Assembly: GCF_014925405.1 (NCBI RefSeq)
Contig: NZ_AQHJ01000034.1
Span: 248,001-312,000 of the forward strand
Direction of reading: 5' to 3'
Length of the DNA stretch: 64,000 nt
Source: Pseudoalteromonas ulvae UL12
GTDB taxonomy: Bacteria; Pseudomonadota; Gammaproteobacteria; Enterobacterales; Alteromonadaceae
Shown here in pieces: positions 14,751 through 23,500 of the stretch. Below the pieces are notes generated by a model. The model made no database searches. It had not been told where the DNA came from and saw only the letters and a list, made by a program, of their open reading frames with translations. Positions within the stretch are counted from its first letter, which is position 1. Every line of letters starts with the position of its first letter. Made by a program: the position numbers and the translations under genes.

Positions 14751-16328
14751 TTATGGAGCGGTGTAATTGGGAATGTCGTTTTCATCAATATCTTCATCCG
14801 CAATATTTGGTACAAATTTCTTGGCGTAATCTAAGTATACTTTTTCTTTAATGAAAATGTTGAACAAATCAGCATCAATATGCTGATCTTTAGCCATAAA
14901 ACCCATGATTTTCAAGCATTCTTTGAGTGTTTTCCCTGGCTTATATGGCCGGTCTGACGCTGTTAACGCTTCGAAAATATCAGCAATCGCCATCATGCGA
15001 GCGGGCGCTGACATTTGCTCTTTGGTTAGCCCTTTGGGATAGCCAGTCCCATCCATTTTTTCGTGATGCCCACAGGCATACTCCGGCACACTTTTTAAAT
15101 GTTTAGGAAAAGGGAGGGAATCGAGCATCATGACCGTTACATCAATATGGTGATTAATAATGGTTCGCTCTTCAGGTGTGAGTGTGCCACGTTGTATTTT
15201 CAAACAGGCTAACTCGTCATCGGTAAATACGGATTGCTCAACTCCGTTAATCGTAATGACATATGTTTTAGCGAGATGTTCAATTCGCTCTATGCTCTCA
15301 TTAGGTAAAAATTCACTGCCTAAATTGGTATGTTTAAGAAAGTCTCGATCTGCTGCTAGTTGTTCTAGGGCACTAGCCAGATCAATATTTAGTTCAGGTT
15401 CTTTGAGTGCTTTTAACTCAAGTTGCTGAGCATAAATCTCAAGTTTTGCGTCTAAGTAATCAATTCGGTCGAAAATGGTTTGTAACTTTGTGGCTTTGTC
15501 CATCACATATTCAGGAGTGGCAATTTTGCCGCAATCATGAAGCCATCCTGCGACATTAAGCGCACTTTTTTCTTGTTCACATAAATGAAATTCAGCCAAA
15601 GGGCCATGATGTGTGCGATTAACCGCTTCAGCTATCATCATGGTCAGTTCAGGCACGCGGCGACAGTGACCGCCGGTATAAGGTGATTTTTCATCGATAG
15701 CACGAGCGATGACTTTTGCTAAAGACTCAAATAACACTTCCATTTCGGTGATTAATTGCTTATTGGTTAATGCAACGGCGGCCAGTGATGTCATAGACAG
15801 CACTAAGTCGATTTCTTGTTGGTTAAATGGTACGACTTGACCCAGATATTGAGCGTTTATGAGCTGCAATACACCGTTAATATCGCCATCATGATTTTGC
15901 ATAGGAACAGTAAGCACTGACTTTGTGCGGTAGCCAATCCTTTGATCCATCGCCCGAGCGCCACTCATATCGTGGTCACAAGCTTGATAGGCATCTTCTA
16001 TTATTATGGGTTTTTGTGTTGCGGCGGCTAAGGAGACTAAAGCGTTTTTGTTAATTTCGCCATCGAGATAGATGGGGATATTTTTAAAAGGGATGGCTGT
16101 TTGAGAAGTGCCGCCCATGTATAAATTCAAAGAGTCATTTAGTAATGTTTCAAATTTGAGTTCTTGCCCATCAACAATTGAGTAAATAGTCCCGCCATCA
16201 GCATGAGTCAATGCCTTCGCACTTAATAATATGTCTTCTAATAACTTGGTGGTATTTTTTTCCGTAGAGAGGCGATAGCTCAGTGCCAGTAATTCATCTA
16301 ATGCGTCTTTATTATTCAATAAGGGCAT
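14751..16328 (-). CDS. GAF-HD-GYP phosphodiesterase
   Basis: 525 residues. An N-terminal GAF domain (about 15-190, RIGYRTKSVLTVPMQ and GVLQLINAQ) precedes an HD-GYP domain. HD is H264-D265 in GWLHDCGK; the second metal motif HH is in INHHIDVTVMML; HHEKMDGTGYP and ARMMAIADIFEALTASDRPYK complete the signature. About 110 helical residues are inserted between HDCGK and the INHH motif, longer than in simple HD-GYP proteins. Predicted to hydrolyse cyclic di-GMP under control of a ligand sensed by the GAF domain. It lies upstream of the transglutaminase-like gene and downstream of the MBL-fold gene on the same strand. Confidence 0.9.
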   Translation of the reverse strand: MPLLNNKDALDELLALSYRLSTEKNTTKLLEDILLSAKALTHADGGTIYSIVDGQELKFETLLNDSLNLYMGGTSQTAIPFKNIPIYLDGEINKNALVSLAAATQKPIIIEDAYQACDHDMSGARAMDQRIGYRTKSVLTVPMQNHDGDINGVLQLINAQYLGQVVPFNQQEIDLVLSMTSLAAVALTNKQLITEMEVLFESLAKVIARAIDEKSPYTGGHCRRVPELTMMIAEAVNRTHHGPLAEFHLCEQEKSALNVAGWLHDCGKIATPEYVMDKATKLQTIFDRIDYLDAKLEIYAQQLELKALKEPELNIDLASALEQLAADRDFLKHTNLGSEFLPNESIERIEHLAKTYVITINGVEQSVFTDDELACLKIQRGTLTPEERTIINHHIDVTVMMLDSLPFPKHLKSVPEYACGHHEKMDGTGYPKGLTKEQMSAPARMMAIADIFEALTASDRPYKPGKTLKECLKIMGFMAKDQHIDADLFNIFIKEKVYLDYAKKFVPNIADEDIDENDIPNYTAP

Positions 16329-16394
16329 GCTGTACGCCTCAGTTATTAGGTAAAGCGCAAAGAAAATAAGCTACATAGTGCGGGAGTGATCGAA

Positions 16395-17216
16395 TCATAA
16401 GTGGATTTCCTGTCCTTCTCGAGAAATATCAAACCTCATAGTGTGAGTATGGTCGTACTTGGCTAAAACTTCCTCGAGTTCACTGTCTTTTCTTTCTGGG
16501 GCATGGCTATACAGAATTAATTGTTTGACCTTTGCTTGCTGGCCTAAGGCAATAGCTTGATCGATTGATGAATGACCCCAGCCAAGTTTAGAGGGCATTT
16601 CAGAATCGGTGTACTGGGCGTCATGGATCAGTAAGTCAACGTCTTGCAAAAAAGAATACCATTCAGTCAGTGCCGTTTTGAGGTTATCGGTTGAAAAAAG
16701 CTCATTATCAGTGACATAGGCAACTGTTTTGTTGTCAGCACGAATTTTGTAAGCAAACCCACCGTTAGGGTGGTTGATAGGTTTGCAGACTATTTGAAAG
16801 CCTGTAATGTTGAGTTCTTTAATTTCTTCACTGAGGGGATGCACTTTAATTTCGGCCATTAATTTGCTGGCTGGGACGGGGAAAAAGCTTTGTGACATTT
16901 GCTCTAAAATGGCGTGGTGTTGAGTGGGCTCAGTGGGCGCGCTGTAAATATGGATCCGCCGTCCAGCTTGGTATGCAGGAATAAAAAAAGGAAACCCTTG
17001 AATATGATCCCAATGATTATGGCTAAGCAGAATATGTATTTTTTCGTCCGTGCTGGCTAGTTGTTCGCCAAGACGCTTTATTCCCGTTCCCGCATCAAGG
17101 ATGAGCTTGTGGTGACCTGATTCTAACAATACACATGCAGTATTACCGCCAAAAAACACGGTATCAGGACCTGGGGTAGGAATGGAGCCTCGGGTGCCAT
17201 AAAAGGTGACTTTCAT
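16395..17216 (-). CDS. MBL-fold metallo-hydrolase
   Basis: 273 residues without signal peptide. The metallo-beta-lactamase fold starts at once (MKVTFYGTRGSIPTPGP). The metal site HNHWDHIQG, a later Asp in HDAQY and His in SHAPER agree with a dinuclear zinc hydrolase of the PhnP/RNase Z-like or phosphodiesterase branch. Family members next to cyclic nucleotide signalling genes are often annotated as cAMP or cyclic phosphodiesterases; the substrate cannot be read from sequence. It is 66 bases upstream of the GAF-HD-GYP gene on the same strand and probably co-transcribed. Confidence 0.85.
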   Translation of the reverse strand: MKVTFYGTRGSIPTPGPDTVFFGGNTACVLLESGHHKLILDAGTGIKRLGEQLASTDEKIHILLSHNHWDHIQGFPFFIPAYQAGRRIHIYSAPTEPTQHHAILEQMSQSFFPVPASKLMAEIKVHPLSEEIKELNITGFQIVCKPINHPNGGFAYKIRADNKTVAYVTDNELFSTDNLKTALTEWYSFLQDVDLLIHDAQYTDSEMPSKLGWGHSSIDQAIALGQQAKVKQLILYSHAPERKDSELEEVLAKYDHTHTMRFDISREGQEIHL

Positions 17217-17273
17217 ATTCGTTCGCTTTTAGTTTCTGTTCAGAGATTTATGGCTAAGGCATTGAAGGAAAAG

Positions 17274-17303
17274 AAAACAAGAAGGCTCAGCCTCCTTGTT
17301 TTA
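17274..17303 (-). terminator. Rho-independent terminator of the DUF885 gene
   Basis: Twelve-base arms with one mismatch (AACAAGAAGGCT and AGCCTCCTTGTT). Read on the minus strand the stem is followed by TTTTCTTTT, just after the stop of the upstream DUF885 gene. Confidence 0.75.
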
Positions 17304-17317
17304 TAGTGATAAATCGC

Positions 17318-19117
17318 TTATTTGTCCATTAATTGGCTGATATATTTGACCGGTGAACTACCAAAACTCAAGAAGGTTTCGTGGAATGATTTTAAGTTAA
17401 AATCCTCACCTAATTGCTGTTTTTGGCGTTCGCGTAAATCATAGATTTCTCGATAGCCACTAAAGTAACTCGTTAGCTGAACTTGGCTAAGAGTTGCACG
17501 TCGCCATTTTCCTTCGGCTTCGGTGCGCTCTTGAAATGCGCCATTCATAAGTAAATCAAGGCCCTCTTCTTTATTCATGCCTAAAACTTGAATGCTGTAA
17601 TCTAAAATTGTGTTGCAGATAACACGTAAGTTCCACTTGTAATACATTAGCCACATTTCAGGTTCAAAGTCGCCGTAGCCTTCTTCTAGCATCATACGTT
17701 CGGTGTAAACTGCCCAGCCTTCAATCATGGCACCGTTCCCTAAGATGCTTTTAATGAAAGAGGGGGATTTATTGGCATAGACTAATTGCGAGTAATGACC
17801 TGGGATCGCTTCGTGGATATTTAAGATTTGTAAAATCCAGTGGTTATATTCTTTTAAATAAGATTCTGCTTGTTCGGCGTTCATGCCATCTAAGGGAGTG
17901 ACATTGTAATACGTGTTCTCTTTACTGTCGTAAGGGCCTGGTGCGCTGATAGAAGCACCAGCAAAACCTCGCATATAGTCTGGTGTTTCACGCACAACAA
18001 GCGGTTTATCAGCATCTAAGGTAATTAAGTCCTTTTCGCGCACAAATTGTTCTAACTCTGGAATTTGGCGCTTAATCTCAGGCACAAACTGATCAGCCGA
18101 CACATGTTTGACAGCTAAATGGTTGATCAGCTGAGCAATCGCTTGATTATTATCATTTGGCATTGCTTGTTCTGGAAAATACTTGGGCCACAACTGTGTA
18201 GTGATTTTGACCATTTCAGCTGTGACACGTGTTTTGTCGGCGACGGCCTTTTGGTACATTTGTTTTGCGCTGTAACCAGATTGAATATCGAAGGCGAATT
18301 TTTCTTCATACAAGGCTTCACCAATTCTAAATGAGCGCGCAGAATTGTTAGCAACCAGCTCTTTTTCAAGTGAGGTTAAAAAATCGATATAACCTTGCAC
18401 GGCTTGCTTTGCAGCATGGAAACGCTCAGTAAACAACGCTTTATCTGAATCACTTAACGCGGATTTTTGGGCACGAGAAAGTAAATCATCAGAAAAAACT
18501 GAAAATGCGCCTTTATTTTGTGAGATCCCCAGCTGAGTGTATTCAAGTGTTGGGGTCGCAATATTTGCTTGAGCTGCTTGATAATAAGCTGGCACGTTTT
18601 CTAATCTGACTAATACTTTTTGAAGTTTGCTTTGTTCATCTTCTAAGCGGCTGTTAATGATTTTAGCAAAGCCACCGGCCACATTGTAAGACGATGGATT
18701 CCATTGCCAGCTTTTAAATTTGGTGTGCTGCCAGATGTTTTTCTCGAGTAAATTCTTAATTAAGTAGTAGTCTGTTTTTTGATTTTGATTGAGCTGATCC
18801 AGATCAAATGTTGCCAGTAAAGCGAGTTCAGTTTGGGTATTGCTGAGGTCTTTCGCGCGACTTTCAGCATTTGGGATAGTTAAAACATGGTCGTATTGAC
18901 CGTAACCTGCCCAAAGAGACCATTCAGGGTTGTTTTTCCATAAACGTTCAATAAATTGTTCGCTGTAAGTAGCAAAAGCCTGCTCCGGCATTGACACTGA
19001 TGCAGAAGATAGCGGTTGATTGGCTGTTGAAGTTTGATTGGATTGGCAGCCTGTTAGACTAACTGTTACCGCCAGAGCAACACCTAGTGCAGCTTGTTTC
19101 ATCACCAAATTTTTCAT
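17318..19117 (-). CDS. DUF885 family lipoprotein, predicted metallopeptidase
   Basis: 599 residues with a lipoprotein signal ending in the lipobox LTGC. The DUF885 signature HEAIPGHYSQL supplies a zinc-peptidase-like HExxxGH. WRRATLSQVQLTSYFSGYREI and the C-terminal region are also typical of the family. Probably an envelope-anchored metallopeptidase of unknown substrate. A second DUF885 lipoprotein of similar length lies at 54782-56620 (HEGVPGHHMQI). The gene is divergent from the glycerate kinase-like gene, with a 105-bp shared upstream region. Confidence 0.85.
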   Translation of the reverse strand: MKNLVMKQAALGVALAVTVSLTGCQSNQTSTANQPLSSASVSMPEQAFATYSEQFIERLWKNNPEWSLWAGYGQYDHVLTIPNAESRAKDLSNTQTELALLATFDLDQLNQNQKTDYYLIKNLLEKNIWQHTKFKSWQWNPSSYNVAGGFAKIINSRLEDEQSKLQKVLVRLENVPAYYQAAQANIATPTLEYTQLGISQNKGAFSVFSDDLLSRAQKSALSDSDKALFTERFHAAKQAVQGYIDFLTSLEKELVANNSARSFRIGEALYEEKFAFDIQSGYSAKQMYQKAVADKTRVTAEMVKITTQLWPKYFPEQAMPNDNNQAIAQLINHLAVKHVSADQFVPEIKRQIPELEQFVREKDLITLDADKPLVVRETPDYMRGFAGASISAPGPYDSKENTYYNVTPLDGMNAEQAESYLKEYNHWILQILNIHEAIPGHYSQLVYANKSPSFIKSILGNGAMIEGWAVYTERMMLEEGYGDFEPEMWLMYYKWNLRVICNTILDYSIQVLGMNKEEGLDLLMNGAFQERTEAEGKWRRATLSQVQLTSYFSGYREIYDLRERQKQQLGEDFNLKSFHETFLSFGSSPVKYISQLMDK

Positions 19118-19222
19118 AATTATTGGGCTCTACTATTCAATTGTTATTTTAAACGACACTCTGTTATAAGATATTTTCAATCATTTAAAAAGAGGCTTGC
19201 TTCGTATTAGCGGCAAATTAAG

Positions 19223-20101
19223 ATGAATCACCAAACTCTCCCCCTTGCACCGTGGCAAGATAGTTTTATCTGTCGGTATCAGTTGCCAAAGCACTATATT
19301 GAGCAGGTTGCTCCAATAGTGGCAAATATCGTTTCCTTGTATGCGCAGGTCTGCAATGATACTCCTTGGTTGTTGGCTATAAATGGCGCACAAGGCACTG
19401 GAAAATCGACCTTAAGCGCGTACTTGGCTGAGTATTTTCTACATCAACATAACCAAAAAACGCTGGTGGTTTCGTTGGATGATTATTATTTATCCCCTTC
19501 TGAGCGAGCCGATAAAGCGCAGCGAGTCCACCCTCTATTTAAAACAAGAGGGGTGCCGGGTACTCATGATATTAAACAAGCGATTAGTGACATTCATGCT
19601 TTAGTTGCAGGTGATGAATGTGTGATCCCACGTTTTGATAAAAGCCGTGATTGCCCAAAACCCAGATCCCAATGGCAGCACGTGACTGACAAGCAGCATA
19701 TTGTGATTGTTGAAGGGTGGTGTATGGGCGTGACAGCGCAGACTAATGAACAGTTACAGCAGCCAGTTAATCAATTTGAACAGTTACAAGATAGTGATGG
19801 GCAATTTCGTCAATTAGTGAATGAAGAGTTACAGGCTGATTATCAAACCTTTTTTGCATTGTTTTCGCATTATGCCTACTTGAAAGTCTCTGATTTTAAT
19901 GATGTCTTTCGCTGGCGGTGCCAGCAAGAGCATCAGCTTATTGCGCAAACAGGGCGGGGCATGTCAGATCACGATATTGCTGAGTTTATTCAATACTTTG
20001 AACGCTTAACACTGTGGGCTCAATCTTGTTTACCGAGTCAAGCTGATATTATTGTGCAAGTGGATTGCGCGCACCACTTGCACTTAATGCCTGCGTGTTA
20101 A
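19223..20101 (+). CDS. P-loop kinase, probable D-glycerate 3-kinase
   Basis: 292 residues. Walker A GAQGTGKS at about 55-62, then VVSLDDYYLSPSERA, RGVPGTHD and IPRFDKSRDCPKP, the order seen in the plant-type/YGR205w glycerate kinase branch of the uridine kinase-like superfamily. VEGWCMGV near the centre is another family mark. It would phosphorylate D-glycerate to 3-phosphoglycerate. The four-base overlap with a convergent D-2-hydroxyacid dehydrogenase gene, whose enzyme class makes D-glycerate, supports this. Glutamine-rich residues around 175-205 look like a low-complexity insertion. Confidence 0.75.
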   Translation: MNHQTLPLAPWQDSFICRYQLPKHYIEQVAPIVANIVSLYAQVCNDTPWLLAINGAQGTGKSTLSAYLAEYFLHQHNQKTLVVSLDDYYLSPSERADKAQRVHPLFKTRGVPGTHDIKQAISDIHALVAGDECVIPRFDKSRDCPKPRSQWQHVTDKQHIVIVEGWCMGVTAQTNEQLQQPVNQFEQLQDSDGQFRQLVNEELQADYQTFFALFSHYAYLKVSDFNDVFRWRCQQEHQLIAQTGRGMSDHDIAEFIQYFERLTLWAQSCLPSQADIIVQVDCAHHLHLMPAC

Positions 20102-21045
20102 ACGACCCGATTACGTGGTTGATGTTGGTAAAATGCGGTGATATTTAGGGCGATTTGACCGATTAACCGATTCACTGACTGAGTGCTTGCCCAAGCAATA
20201 TGAGGAGTTAAGAGCAGATTTGGTTGTTTATAAGTCATCAGCGGGTTGTCAGCTTGCGCAGGCTCTTGACTGAGCACATCTACCGCGGCAGCGGCGATGA
20301 TTTTTTTCTCAAGTGCCTCACAGAGTGCTTGTTCATTGACTATGCCACCGCGAGCAGTATTTAGTAATACAGCACTGGGTTTCATCAGGGCAAATTCTGG
20401 CTCATCTATGAGGTGGTAAGTGTGTTCTGCCAGTGGGCAGTGCAATGACACAATATCCGCTTGTGAAATTGCTTCTTCGAACGAAACACGCCCCGCACGC
20501 GGGGGCTGATCTCTTCGCTCGGCAATGAGTACATTCATCGCAAAAGCCTCTGCGACTTTGGCCATGGCTTGACCGAGTTCACCATAGCCAATAATGGCGA
20601 TAGTTTTATCTGCGACTTCATCAATGCTGTGGTCAAGTCGACAAAAATGCGTACTTTTCTGCCAAAGTCCTTGTTGGCAATCGGACAGGTAGCGATGAGT
20701 ATTGCCTAATAAGTTAAATAGCAAACTAAAAGTATGCTGTACCACACTGGCAGTCGAATACCCTGCTACGTTACACACTGCGACTCCCTTTGCTTTTGCT
20801 GCATTCAAGTCCACATTATTTGTACCCGTTGCGGCAATACAAATGAGCGTTAAGTGAGGCAATTGATTAATCGTATCTTGATCAAGGACCACCTTATTGG
20901 TAATGATGACCTGTGCATCTTTACAGCGTTCAAGGATCTGTTGTGGTTGAGTGTGCTCAAAACATGTCAGATGACGAGTTAATTGTTTAAGAGGTGTTAG
21001 GTCAGCGCAAGTGAGTGTGCCGTGATCAAGAATAACAATATTCAT
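20098..21045 (-). CDS. D-2-hydroxyacid dehydrogenase, probable hydroxypyruvate reductase/glycerate dehydrogenase
   Basis: 315 residues, the usual length. The NAD-binding motif GYGELGQAMA is central. The catalytic Arg (NTARGGIVNE), Glu (LSQEPAQ) and His (TPHIAWAS) are all present. The N-terminal half ends with LICIAATGTNNVDL and VCNVAGYSTASVVQ, closest to the HprA-type glycerate dehydrogenases. Predicted reaction: hydroxypyruvate plus NAD(P)H to D-glycerate. The 3' end overlaps the kinase gene tail-to-tail by four bases. Exact substrate is inferred from context. Confidence 0.82.
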   Translation of the reverse strand: MNIVILDHGTLTCADLTPLKQLTRHLTCFEHTQPQQILERCKDAQVIITNKVVLDQDTINQLPHLTLICIAATGTNNVDLNAAKAKGVAVCNVAGYSTASVVQHTFSLLFNLLGNTHRYLSDCQQGLWQKSTHFCRLDHSIDEVADKTIAIIGYGELGQAMAKVAEAFAMNVLIAERRDQPPRAGRVSFEEAISQADIVSLHCPLAEHTYHLIDEPEFALMKPSAVLLNTARGGIVNEQALCEALEKKIIAAAAVDVLSQEPAQADNPLMTYKQPNLLLTPHIAWASTQSVNRLIGQIALNITAFYQHQPRNRVV

Positions 21046-21070
21046 ATTTAATTTTTTTTGATAGCAACAG

Positions 21071-21102
21071 TTGACCTTGGAGTTTACTCTAAGCTTTATA
21101 CT
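21071..21102 (+). promoter_or_regulatory. ZntR-type metal-responsive promoter/operator
   Basis: TTGACC (21071-21076) and TATACT (21097-21102) are 20 bp apart. The spacer carries an imperfect dyad CTTGGAGT-TT-ACTCTAAG, close to the ZntR-type sites at zntA promoters. It lies upstream of the zntR-like gene and reads into it, which suggests autoregulation together with the efflux permease. Confidence 0.85.
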
Positions 21103-21165
21103 GGGCTCAATAAATTAATCGCCTCAGCAAGGGCGCTAAACAATGGTGTGAGTGAGGGAGGAAGC

Positions 21166-21579
21166 ATGCAAATTGGACAATTAGCTAAAAAACTAGCGGT
21201 ATCGACTGATACACTTCGCTATTACGAGAAAAATCAATTGCTTCAAGCTAGTGAGCGAACAGCATCTGGTTACCGTATTTATGATCAAAGCAGTGTAAAA
21301 CAGCTAGAGTTTGTTCTGCGAGCAAAAAGTGTTGGTTTTACATTGAACGAAATTAAAGAGCTTCTGGCGATTAATGTTGAAAAAGCCAGCCATAGCTGTG
21401 CTGAAGTCAAAGGCTTAACAGCCAGCAAGATGGAAGATGTCGCCAATAAAATTGCAGAGCTGCAACGTTTCCATCAATCGTTGAGTTTACTGCATGCATC
21501 ATGTTGTGGTGGTCCAGAATCTGCTCAGTATTGCTCTATTTTATCTGCATTGGAGAATGTTGATGACATTATTAACTAA
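21166..21579 (+). CDS. zntR: MerR-family regulator, ZntR-like
   Basis: 137 residues from ATG 21166, preceded by GGGAGGA; the open frame extends further upstream through the promoter and is not used. The HTH reads MQIGQLAKKLAVSTDTLRYY. ZntR-like metal-site features are C in SHSCAEVKG and the C-terminal CCGGPESAQYC, which match the Zn/Cd/Pb-sensing branch rather than MerR or CueR. It should activate its own promoter in excess zinc or related metals. Its last 17 bases overlap the start of the permease gene, so the pair is one operon. ZntR proper regulates a P-type ATPase; here the partner is a permease. Confidence 0.87.
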   Translation: MQIGQLAKKLAVSTDTLRYYEKNQLLQASERTASGYRIYDQSSVKQLEFVLRAKSVGFTLNEIKELLAINVEKASHSCAEVKGLTASKMEDVANKIAELQRFHQSLSLLHASCCGGPESAQYCSILSALENVDDIIN

Positions 21580-22852
21580 TTTTTGGCAACTTTTTATGGT
21601 GTCGGCTCCATGGCTATTATTGGGGTTATTTATCGCAGCATTGATCAATGTGTATTTACCCAAAGATTTTTTAAATAAGCACTTAGGAAAAGAAGGGTTT
21701 TGGACTACGGTCAAAGCGGCTTTAATTGGCGCACCAATGCCGCTGTGTTCATGTGGAGTGATCCCCGCGGCTGTCGGGCTTCGTCGAGCTGGGGCATCAA
21801 AAAGTGCAACCACGGCATTTTTAGTTTCGACACCTGAGACAGGTGTTGACTCAATTTCAGTTTCGTATGTGTTACTGGGCCCATTTATGGCGATTATTAG
21901 ACCGATTGCAGCCATTGCCAGTGCGATTACCGCAGGTGTGCTGGTGGGTAAAGAGAACCAGCCTGAGCCTAAACATGACAAGCATGCTCATCCAGAGAAA
22001 CAGAGCGCTTCATGCTGTGCAACCAAGGCAAGTAGCACATCAGTGCCAACAGCGATTGAAAAAGAGGAGCAATTAGTTACTGATAGTTGCTGCGCAGCAA
22101 AAACCGAAGTGAAACCAAACACGACAAGCTGCTGTGCGAGTACGACGGCCGAAGTGGTAACAAAGGTTGAACCAGAACAGAAACAAACAAGTTGCTGTGC
22201 ACCGGTGACACCCAGCAATAAAACCTTAATTGCTGAAGATGAAGCAAGCTGCTGTGACAGTCATAAAGCCATCCCCGAGAGCCGTTCACAATGGTCCAAA
22301 CTTAAACAAGCATTTCACTTTAGTGCCACTAAGTTATTACAAGATACAGCGATATGGTTATTGATCGGCTTATTCTTTGCAGCCTTGGTACAAACATTTG
22401 TTCCTGAAGGATTCTTAGCGCAATGGGGAAGTGGTTTGTTAGCGATGACCGTGATGGTTTTAGTGAGTATCCCGATGTACATTTGTGCCACCGCTTCGAC
22501 GCCCATTGCCGCAGGTTTATTGTTATCAGGTGTTTCACCGGGTGCTGTGTTGGTATTTATGTTGGCAGGTCCTGCCACTAACATTGCAACCTTAGGGGTG
22601 GTAGCCAACGAGTTAGGTAAAAGAGCCGTGGCTGCATATTTAACTGCGGTCGTAGGAGTGGCGTTAATATTCGGTTATCTAACCGATTATTTAGTGGCTG
22701 AATATGGTTTTGTGGTCGCGCCCAGCATAGCGAATGGTCATGAGGTTTTACCCTATTGGCTAGAGTTAAGTGCGGCTATGTTACTGACTGGTTTATTGAT
22801 CCGCTTGTTGGTTATATGGCTAAAAAATACATTCAAAACGTCAATGTTATGA
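21563..22852 (+). CDS. SO_0444-family Cu/Zn efflux permease with Cys-rich loop
   Basis: 429 residues from ATG 21563, with GGAG seven bases upstream inside the zntR coding end. Two four-to-five-helix DUF318 (ArsP-like) permease halves flank a hydrophilic cytoplasmic loop (about 128-245). The first half carries GAPMPLCSCGVIP and the second SIPMYICATASTP, the paired Cys motifs of this family. The loop contains five SCC motifs (SCCATK, SCCAAK, SCCAST, SCCAPV, SCCDSH) plus a His-rich patch, likely metal-binding. Predicted metal export from the cytoplasm, controlled by the adjacent ZntR-like protein. Confidence 0.88.
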   Translation: MTLLTNFWQLFMVSAPWLLLGLFIAALINVYLPKDFLNKHLGKEGFWTTVKAALIGAPMPLCSCGVIPAAVGLRRAGASKSATTAFLVSTPETGVDSISVSYVLLGPFMAIIRPIAAIASAITAGVLVGKENQPEPKHDKHAHPEKQSASCCATKASSTSVPTAIEKEEQLVTDSCCAAKTEVKPNTTSCCASTTAEVVTKVEPEQKQTSCCAPVTPSNKTLIAEDEASCCDSHKAIPESRSQWSKLKQAFHFSATKLLQDTAIWLLIGLFFAALVQTFVPEGFLAQWGSGLLAMTVMVLVSIPMYICATASTPIAAGLLLSGVSPGAVLVFMLAGPATNIATLGVVANELGKRAVAAYLTAVVGVALIFGYLTDYLVAEYGFVVAPSIANGHEVLPYWLELSAAMLLTGLLIRLLVIWLKNTFKTSML

Positions 22853-22860
22853 GTTACAAA

Positions 22861-22895
22861 ATAAAATGCACTCCTTATGCGAGTGCGCTTTATTT
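22861..22895. terminator. Bidirectional terminator between convergent genes
   Basis: Stem GCACTC (22868-22873)/GAGTGC (22881-22886) with a seven-base loop, flanked by ATAAAA on the left and TTTATTT on the right. It serves the permease gene and possibly the minus-strand gene that ends at 22916. Confidence 0.65.
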
Positions 22896-22915
22896 GTTCA
22901 ATCTGAACCATAAAG

Positions 22916-23269
22916 TTATTTTAATTCATCGACTAAGTCCATTAGATTATCAAATGCTTCTTTACAAGTTGGAGCGGTTGCTTCTATTTCTATTCCTCCA
23001 ACCGAACCTTTCACCGTACAACTTCCTTGTAACTCATTTTCTAAACCGCTATTTATAGCTAGCTTTTGATTGATAGACACAATTTTAAATTCTAATCCTT
23101 GTGCAGATAAATCATTTTTAAATAACTCGATGGTGTCAATGACTTCAGGTGAATCTTGAAGTACCTTCTTTAATAACAGTGGGCTTATTTCTTTTACTTG
23201 AACTTCAGCAACAGCTGTTGCGCTTAATGCTACGGAAATAAGTATCAGGGGTAATAACTTTATAGCCAT
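22916..23269 (-). CDS. Small exported hypothetical protein
   Basis: 117 residues with a clear signal peptide (MAIKLLPLILISVALSATAVA). The mature part is about 95 residues with two cysteines (GSCTVKG, APTCKEA) that could form a disulfide. No family recognised. A DsbC/DsbG N-terminal-domain-like pattern was considered because of the length and helix-strand layout, but there is no CxxC thioredoxin half. It converges on the efflux permease. Envelope location is well supported; function unknown. Confidence 0.65.
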   Translation of the reverse strand: MAIKLLPLILISVALSATAVAEVQVKEISPLLLKKVLQDSPEVIDTIELFKNDLSAQGLEFKIVSINQKLAINSGLENELQGSCTVKGSVGGIEIEATAPTCKEAFDNLMDLVDELK

Positions 23270-23466
23270 TTATCTATCCTTGTAGTTAATTCAATGTGTA
23301 TTTTTGTCCCTTTTTTCACTATATGTTTTGTGTTTTTTATTGTCAAGTTGGCATTGTTAAAATTGACTTGTTTTAGTCGATCTTAGAGTGTCTCTTTATT
23401 TAAATAGACACATCTTCAGCTTTTATTCAGATAAATCTCATATCTAATAAAACGAAAAAATGGTGT

Positions 23467-23494
23467 AGTTCCAACATCAAATTAATCTGGAACT
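23467..23494 (+). promoter_or_regulatory. Inverted repeat just upstream of the deacetylase start
   Basis: AGTTCCA (23467-23473) and TGGAACT (23488-23494) are perfect seven-base arms 14 bases apart, ending six bases before the ATG. No ordinary Shine-Dalgarno is visible, so the dyad overlaps the ribosome landing zone. It could be an operator or an RNA hairpin acting on translation. Confidence 0.55.
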
Positions 23495-23500
23495 ATTGCT

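Noticed and set aside
21541..21981. 146-residue minus-strand frame opposite the metal permease
   Set aside because: Covers the conserved membrane helices of the permease on the other strand; no start signal.
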